Source: Chara braunii
Lineage: Eukaryota; Streptophyta; Charophyceae; Charales; Characeae
Reading direction: 5' to 3'
Assembly: GCA_003427395.1 (NCBI GenBank)
Contig: BFEA01000382.1
Location: forward strand, 880,745 to 908,145
Length of the DNA stretch: 27,401 nucleotides
Part shown: one piece after another, positions 20,928 through 27,401 of the stretch
Layout: every line of letters starts with the position of its first letter
How positions within the stretch are numbered: the first letter of the stretch is position 1
Position numbers and translations under genes: made by a program
Notes under the pieces: generated by a model
Told to the model about the DNA's origin: nothing
The model's database searches: none
What the model saw: only the letters and a program-made list of their open reading frames with translations

Positions 20928-21720
20928 ATGACGCATTTTAGGGAAGAATTATCTGAAGCCGAGACTTCAGAGGTAGGGATTGTAGAGTGCAATTATCAGT
21001 ATGATAACGGAAGGCATATGTTGGATGTTTTTCTGTAATGGGCAGAACACAAACCAGGGCGAAGGCAACTTAAGGTGCCTTATGCAAATGAAGATCCTAA
21101 CATGGCCTTGCCTGTTAAAAAGGAAGATGGACTTGAGATTTTCTTGCCGAGGCGAGTCAAGGAAGAAGAGTATATCTCTTTCCAGTGGGGTGCATCGATA
21201 GGCAAGGGTATTTTCGCTCAGATCAAGCCCGGTTTGATGATGATCTGGACTGTGCGATTGTGAGGGTGACCCTTTATGCATCTTCGTCGTTTTGGGTCTT
21301 ACACGTGATTGAGTTGGCGCTTGGGCATGAGAGTCTGCTGACGAAGTCTTTGAGGGTAGTTGAGGGCGCTGGAGCGAACTGGGTGAGTAACAGGGTCCAG
21401 GAAGGAGAAGAGCGGGTGGAGACCCGTATATAGGCCAGACCCGCCGTAGGGTTTGCGCTTGCTTAAACTCAATTATGAGTTGTCTTGCCTAAGTTCATGA
21501 TAGAAGAGTGTTTTGGGGAACAGACAAGGGTAGAGGCCGCAGCAGAAGCCGCTTTGAAGATGCGAGAATGGGGATATGCAAGGTACACGTGCGAGTTGGT
21601 GTATGGCCTATACCTGGACCAAAGATTCTTACCCCATGGTCGAGGACTAAAAAGCTTGGTCAATGTTGTTGATGCTTATGCGAGCTCCCACAATCCAGAT
21701 GAGAGGGTTGTAGATTAGGA
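20928..21720 (+). pseudogene. Unrecognised decayed or intron-containing gene
   Basis: The frame from ATG at 20928 reads to 21263 with one stop (TAA at about 21036) and looks protein-like: WAEHKPGRRQLKVPY, DGLEIFLPRRVKEEEYISFQ, GASIGKGIFAQIKPG. Coding character then passes to another frame (FWVLHVIELALGHESLL, SLRVVEGAGANW), implying a frameshift or an unseen intron near 21210-21280. At 21383 a GTGAGT donor and at 21492-21493 an AG after a pyrimidine-rich stretch would excise 111 bp containing three in-frame stops and restore the frame in phase 0. It then continues with FMIEECFGEQTRVEAAAEAA and LVYGLYLDQRFLPHGRGLKS to a stop at 21718. Acidic and basic helices and lack of hydrophobic segments suggest a soluble protein. 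Family unknown; it could belong to a large retroelement or be a host pseudogene. Confidence 0.4.
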
Positions 21721-24172
21721 TGAGGTTCGAGCTATAGCAGGCCGATAGGAGGATACTCTTGTACCTTGCCAAGACTTGTGTATATACATGGACATAAGAG
21801 TTAGAGTAGCAGGTTAACCGGCTGTGTGATTTTAATCCCGTACTTTGGTTGGCAGGGCAACCTTACAATATACAAAAAAGATTTCGTAATAATGGTCCGG
21901 AAAGACAACCCGAGTTGCAGGCGGGAGGAACCCTAATAGAATGGCTGTATATGTGGGGTATGTTAGGTCTGCCTCAAATCGCGTTATTGGAATGTCTCCA
22001 GTAGATAAAGCAAGGAGTGACCCTGAGGACATTGTTACGGAGTAAAGGTTTATTCTACTAGACCTAATGATTGATTGAAGAAGATATGGGACCTACTTCG
22101 TGCCTAGGTCCAGATGATTATACATGTGTGAGAGGTATGAGAGACTTGGGAAGAGACCTCGGCGTGAGTGAGGTAGGCTCTCTAACCTAGAAATGTAGTT
22201 TGTGAGACTTGTGTATAAGTGATTCCTAGTCGTACTTTTCTCGGATATTTCAGTATGTCTTAGGTTACCTGGGTCCCTCTGATTTGAGGGGTCTGATTAC
22301 GTTCTGATCAAAGACTATTTCAGTCTTAGCTCTGGTCAGGGAGGGCACGATTGTTGTTCTCTGATACTAGTGTCAGTTTGAGTTGAGATTGTTCAACTCT
22401 ATGTATATATGTAATTCAAGACCGTATTGGTTCGTTTTCTTAAGTTGGGATACTATACCCATGAGAGTATGGTGAGTTGAGATTTTATCTAAAGACTATT
22501 CCCTTGTATATGACGATCACAATCACTCTCACATGTGTGGTTTTATCCTGATGTATGATGGTTTTGTGTGAAGAGATGTATGAGAAACATCTCGGGTGCT
22601 GCGTATTTCGTGAATGTGAATGAATGTGAATTGTCTACGCTTCAGTATACTCGTGCGATCTGCACACGAGCAGGTGATAGGGCCGTGTATAAGGAGGGGG
22701 AGTGCAGTTTGTTTTTGTGAAAGTGTGAGAATCCTAAGGGATTTATGGGTCTTAGAGACTCGAGCGCTTACCATGCCGAATGTTTATTGATTGAGTTGTA
22801 CCAAGGACCCATAAGTTGGTCTTTCAGTTTGAGTTGTTTTATGGTTGAGACGCCTTCAAGTGGGAAGGTGGTCTTGTGCTTATTGAAAGACTCATCTTCA
22901 GAGAAGGAAGATGTTTTAATGAAAGGTCGAATGAGAGTTCATCCTAAACAGAGAAGGGATGGCTGAGAGACCTATTGAGAGAGACTTCCTTCGTATGAAA
23001 AGAAAGTAAATAGATTTAATGGCATGGTAAGTTGATTTTGAATGATAAAATCTTACGAGGAGGACCACATTTTGCTTGGCCATTGATGAATTTTTTTTAG
23101 AAGGTCACAAAAAACTTCATCGGGGGATGTTTCGGGATGTGTGGTCTTCTTGCCCTGATCAAGTAAGGGGGTCACGGCCTTGTGGACCTGGAGGTGATTC
23201 TGTTTTGTAATAGTGGAGAGGCTGCTGTGTTCTCTCTGTGTTGACGCACAGAGGGCTGGTAAATGTCTTTTATATATGACCGACCTTTGCGTAGTCCCGC
23301 AATAGCCCTGTATCGTTGCGACACACTGTCCAACCGCTTGTGCTAAATCCTGGGCATTTATGAGAATACCAAGCTAACGATAAAGTTTAGCATCATTAGG
23401 GCGCAACCCCTAGTGTTGGCTGCTGACCTCGCAACCTGGCAGCGGGCTCACTTCTCGCCAGAAGGGGTAAAGACTTAAAGGGGTGTGGCCAGCCAGGAAG
23501 GTTTTACCTGCCGCGGGGGGCGTGAGATAGGAATGGAGTTCTTTTTTGAGTTCTGATTGAATGCTTATCAGGAGAAAAAGCCTATCGTGGCGCAACCTGC
23601 GAGGGCACTACCGCTAAAATAACAAACGAGGTGGGCCGTAGACCTGGCACGATCACCCAGACTACGGTGGGCCAAGATGGAGACCTAGCCTTTCTGTACT
23701 AGACTGTAGGAGATGTGTTGAGATAAGATATATATATATATATGTATATACATATGTTTGATTGTGAGAATTACTGGAGGAAGGCGAGAGTGCCTTCTGA
23801 GGTCTCAGTTAAGGCCCGCGTCCTTGGTTATGGCCCTGCTCGCAGGGTAGAGACTAAGGACACGTAACGAGAAGCCGACGTTTGTCTAGGACGAGGGGGA
23901 GAGGACAATTGAGAGGGGCCGCTGGAACTTATGCTGTAGTACGTATGTCCAGTACACCTGCGTCCGAGTATGAGACAATGGGGACCCAGGTTGGAACCCT
24001 GGCGGCATATAGTTATAAACGCTTAGATTGTTGGAGGCCTCAACCCTGAGTCTGTCGGCTAATCAGATTGGTTTCGTTCTTGTCAGCACTTGGAATTCTG
24101 GTTGGATTTATAGCTTTCTGATTTGGCGAAGCGATGAGGACGTCGCTTAATATGGTCCGGTAAGTTGTCGGT
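21721..24172. other. No recognised gene (about 2.4 kb)
   Basis: Protein-like scraps continue a short way after 21720 in the same frame but are riddled with stops. A small (TA)n tract with a palindromic GTATATAC end lies at 23727-23757. Nothing else is recognisable. Confidence 0.4.
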
Positions 24173-24198
24173 GCGAATACCCTTACAAGGGTATCCGC
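24173..24198. other. Perfect short dyad
   Basis: ATACCCTT and AAGGGTAT are separated by two bases, extended by GCG/CGC after one mismatch. A strong short palindrome; with so small a loop a DNA-binding site is as likely as an RNA hairpin. Confidence 0.5.
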
Positions 24199-24550
24199 CC
24201 TGGTTTTTGCAAGCGACGGAAAATAGTTTTGGGTTTAAAGTCCAAGTATATCGCGCGAGGCGCGGCTGAGTCTATGGTTTACGTTGACTGAGTAGCTGAT
24301 TAGAGCAGTGAGTGTGTAGGCGCACAAGTTTGAGGCACGCGTGATCCTTTTATTTGTTCATGGTTGAAGAGTCAGCGTGATCGTCAACCCAAATTTGATT
24401 TCTGCTTAAATTAGCATTTAAAAGATTATGTCTCCGGATTGATGTGTTTGTCGGTGACCTATGCGTACGTACAGAGGACTGCATCGACAACAACGTCAGT
24501 TTGAGGACGTTTCGGTAGAACTAAGAGTCGCGCAGAGTCCGCTTATTTAG

Positions 24551-24784
24551 GTGTTCGTAAAAACTAGACCCAGACTTGGGCCTAGTACTAGTGGTTACGG
24601 CGTCAGATTTTCATCAGGGAGAGGGATCGAGATCCAGCAGCGACGACACAAGGATATCGGAGCGCCGCGAGGAGACCGAGGGGTTGAGGGCCCGATGGGG
24701 CTATTCCCCTTGGTTTTGCCGTCAGTAGGCGGAGATGGTGCTAGCGATCTCTCCTTTTCTCATCTACTGTCTTCTACCGATTAA
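24551..24784 (+). CDS. Weak open frame, Gly/Arg-rich
   Basis: 77 codons starting just after an in-frame TAG, with no ATG at its 5' end. ATTTAG before it could be an acceptor. No recognised domain. Confidence 0.1.
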   Translation: MFVKTRPRLGPSTSGYGVRFSSGRGIEIQQRRHKDIGAPRGDRGVEGPMGLFPLVLPSVGGDGASDLSFSHLLSSTD

Positions 24785-24841
24785 AAACTTCTAAATGTTT
24801 TTATTATTTATTGTCATATTAGTTTTATTATTTAACTCTGG

Positions 24842-25392
24842 TGTTCCTTGGCTCAGACGAGGTACCGGTTTTAGAGACCGTCACGGCAGTCATGGACCTT
24901 GAGCTTGCGCCTCCTTTTGTTGACCTACGGATTATGTGCGTGTTCGGGATGCTGGAAAAATTCCTCTGTTCCGACTGTTTTGAAACACGGACGAGGAGTT
25001 CAACGCGCATACAGGCTGGCGGGTGATTAGCTCACGAGTCGAAAGGGACCTGCGTGGCGGGGGCTATTTGTGAGAGCACCGTCCATTATGTGCAGCCTTC
25101 CGTAGGAGGTTTTGAGTGCGAGCATACCCGCCGGGATCCGAAGAAAAGCGGACTGTGCTTGGGCAGAGTGGCCCAAGGCACCAGGGAGGAGGCCGCAGGG
25201 CTGCAGCGACTGAACGTATGGAACCCGGTCCGTTTCGGTCTTCAAAGTTCTCATTTGAATATTTGCTACTACCATCAAGATCTGCGCCGCGGCCTCGTTA
25301 CCAAGGCTCGCTACAGATTGCAATGGGGTCATGCCCCCTTTTTCATGACTGTTGTCTGTGCGAGGGTTCCCCATCCGACTTTCGAAAGATAG
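24842..25392 (+). CDS. Unrecognised open frame with one internal stop
   Basis: One frame stays open from about 24842 to 25390 apart from a TGA at 25024. A possible acceptor (TTCCTTGGCTCAG) precedes EVPVLETVTAVMDLELAPPF and CVFGMLEKFLCSDCFE; after the stop it continues with CESTVHYVQPSVGGFECEH and NICYYHQDLRRGLVTKARY. The preceding 60 bp are very AT-rich, like an intron. GC-rich overlapping frames also exist on the other frames and strand, so the coding frame is not certain. Function unknown. Confidence 0.2.
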
Positions 25393-26241
25393 GGCGGCCT
25401 GCTCAAACAGGGCACCTAGTGGGAGCTCAGAGGGGGCGCATAATGACATTGACGGACATATAGTTCGTCAGACTTGGGTATAGGGGCGACAGGCTAATCA
25501 AACCGCCCCGTAGCTAGTTCTCCCCTCAGTTTTCTCAGGTTGGTCGGGGCATTTCGGAAGGCCGTTACACCGAGGTACTGGCGGATCGGTCGTAAGGAAG
25601 TGGGAGATGACAGAAAGCGAGGGAGAGGGCATGGCGGGTGCTAGCACTAAGCAGTGGAGCTGTTACATACCCACTAGTCGATATTGAAGTTGAAAAGCCC
25701 TTACCCTGTTGTCTGAATCTTCAGTTACCAAGATGTATGGAGTAACGTGGGGATTCGCATATACCTGCTATTTGACAGATCGTTCGTATGGTCTGGCGTA
25801 GAGGCAGAAGACATTTTCCGAACTGTCCACGTAGCAGGCCCCTCCGAAGTGTTCCCCAGGTGCCGAATCCGCTGCACTAGGAGCTGTCGGATGAAGCAGG
25901 GGCGAGGTCGGCGGAGGTGGTGAAAACGTCGGGCACAAAAACAGTAAGGGAGAGTGGAACGAATCTAGACGGGGGTCCGCGACAGATGCATTCCGCAGAG
26001 AAGATGGTGGAAGCAGGCTAGGCGAAGCTGGGAAGTTATAACTCACCTACTTCTTGATGGAAACAAACGGGGGGGGCAAAAGTGGGTGAACAAACCCGGG
26101 CGGGAAAAGGCGCCGGGTGCATGCGAGGGGCCGCGGGCTATGGCGGAGGAAAATGAGCCGGAGCACAGAGAAGGCCAGCTGACCTCCGCTATATTGACAA
26201 GGTTAGTTGACTAGGAGGCGGAGGGAAGCGAGTATCAAAAT
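25393..26241. other. No recognised gene
   Basis: GC-rich, purine-rich sequence with a Ser/Pro-rich minus-strand frame (25768-26046) that looks like the shadow of purine-rich DNA. A G-run lies near 26070. Confidence 0.4.
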
Positions 26242-26426
26242 GGAGGGAAGAATGGTCACCAAGGACATGTAGCAGAGAAGGAACGGTGCGCAGGGATGGG
26301 AGGAATAGAGTAGAAGAGGTAGGATGAACCTGGCCAGGGTTTCGCGCCAAGGACATTCAAGCGGAAGATGGCAGAAAACAAGCTTGGAGAGAGGGGAAAG
26401 AGTGGTTCTCGATCATCTGACGAGCG

Positions 26427-26524
26427 ATTTAGGTAGGGAGATGATGGTTTTGGGGGGTTTTAGTTAGGGCGACCTCGAGTCCGAGGTTAGTTTGAGAGAT
26501 AGTGTAGTAGAAGAGGGAGTAGTA
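26427..26524 (+). repeat. 98-bp segment present only in repeat copy 2
   Basis: Sits between the equivalents of 14161 and 14162 of copy 1, without obvious target-site duplication. It contains the hairpin ACCTCG-AGTC-CGAGGT (26472-26487) and G-rich runs. It may be an insertion in copy 2 or a deletion in copy 1. Confidence 0.75.
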
Positions 26525-26858
26525 AGAAAAATGAGTGCGCGGATATGCACAGGAGAAACGACGAAGAAAGGCGCGGGACGAGAGATAGTGTTACACGACC
26601 GTTTCTAGGCCGTTTTCAATGAACTAAGATGCCCAACTGGGATTTTGAGGAGAGGCGAGTGCGATGGAACGGTCAGCTGCGACGTTAGATTAGTAAGACA
26701 AAAGTTAAGAGAGAAAAGTAGTGCGCAAAGGAGAAACGAGTGGGTGAACGGAGAGGGAGGAAGGATGAATGGTTTTCCCGATCCTCAACAAAATCGGACA
26801 AACCGAGATTCGTTTTTGGGGTTCTTGGGCCCTGCGAGATGAGTTACGGAGTTGAAAT

Positions 26859-27062
26859 ATGAATAGGGTGTTTGAGTTAGGCGGCATAACTGCTCGGGAC
26901 TACGCGGTTGCTGTGGAGAAGGAATGTGAAGAGAGCGGGGAAGATTTGAATGAACCTGGCCGAGAGGTAGGCCAGGTGCATTCAGATGAATACAAGAAAG
27001 CATGGGCGATGTGTCTCTCGTGCTCTAATGGATGACTCGGTCTAGCATGGCAGGCCTGGTAA
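26859..27062 (+). pseudogene. Copy-2 counterpart of the 67-codon frame
   Basis: Same start, length and terminal GTAAGT donor as 14497-14700. Substitutions include C15Y, D22E, S31N, Q35R, F55C, D57N and Arg59 changed to a TGA stop at 27033. Function unknown. Confidence 0.3.
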
Positions 27063-27247
27063 GTAGCAAAGTGGGATTGGTGGCCATGCCTTCCGTCTTT
27101 GCGGATGCAACAGTTGCAGCTCCCAACGTCGTGCTCACATTTGCGATCATAAGCCTGTGAGCACTCCTAGTTCCATTGGCAATGCACCCCCTTACACTCA
27201 TTGCAGATTCGACATGACCGGTGACACTGGTCAAGGTTTGGTCGCCG

Positions 27248-27401
27248 AGAAAAGGACTGGCAGACTGGGAAATGAATGAGTAATTGGCTTGCATGGGCTT
27301 GAAAAGAAGGTCTAACAAGGTGTCTAGAAAAGAGATGCATAAGGGATTAACTGAGCATGGTATACGGAAAGTTAATTAAGCAAAGGGCAAGAAAGGACAA
27401 A
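27248..27401. other. End of window, no recognised gene
   Basis: Purine-rich unique sequence after the end of the direct repeat. Confidence 0.5.

Larger units (their letters stand above)
26242..27247 (+). repeat. Long direct repeat, copy 2
   Basis: Partner of 13978-14885 in the same orientation. It differs by scattered substitutions, a few 1-3 bp indels and an additional 98 bp at about 26427-26524. Start-to-start distance is 12264 bp and end-to-end 12362 bp, the difference being the extra 98 bp. Confidence 0.92.

Noticed and set aside
25027-25449. 140-codon minus-strand frame
   Set aside because: Overlaps similar-length frames on the plus strand in GC-rich DNA; no recognisable domain and no supporting signals.
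13978-27247. Calling the two direct repeats LTRs
   Set aside because: No TG...CA ends, primer-binding site or polypurine tract at the expected places; left as direct repeats.

Overview
Kind of DNA. This is eukaryotic nuclear, repeat-dominated DNA. It holds long microsatellites, a 6.9 kb satellite array, decayed Ty3/gypsy retrotransposon genes full of in-frame stops, and candidate exons with GT-AG splice sites. There is no bacterial gene organisation, rRNA, tRNA or CRISPR array. The organism cannot be fixed from sequence alone. The integrase and gag-like remnants remind me most of Ty3/gypsy elements of streptophyte green algae (Chara-type), recalled from family knowledge and not searched. The microsatellite-rich first 4 kb is not diagnostic.

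Layout. 1-4.2 kb: non-coding flank with compound CT/TCTA, CA, AT, poly-C and poly-A/T tracts, and one minus-strand candidate gene fragment of two phase-compatible exons (1704-2181) that resembles a KDZ-type transposase. 4.23-11.09 kb: tandem satellite, first with mixed 81 and 90-91 bp monomers, then mainly 91 bp monomers. Each monomer carries a ~45 nt, ~17 bp dyad. Multi-monomer blocks recur at 2.2, 2.8 and 4.9 kb offsets. 11.2-14 kb: Ty3/gypsy wreckage in the order integrase-core fragment, RNaseH/integrase linker plus integrase, then gag. 14-15 kb: first copy of a ~0.9-1.0 kb direct repeat whose second copy lies at 26.2-27.25 kb. 16.19-16.71 kb: six dispersed hairpins with near-constant loops but stems that change sequence while keeping pairing. 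17.0-17.35 kb: three ~122 bp degenerate repeats. 18.33-18.42 kb: a dense cluster of dyads. 20.9-21.7 kb: a decayed or intron-containing unrecognised gene. 24.5-25.4 kb: GC-richer, unrecognised open frames. The remainder has no recognisable gene.

How it fits together. Nothing here looks like a cooperating set of host genes. The most economical reading is a heterochromatic satellite block bordering nested or rearranged Ty3/gypsy-type elements. The best candidate for something undescribed is the hairpin family at 16187-16712, because its stems show compensatory changes around a conserved 12-nt loop, the expected mark of a structure under selection.
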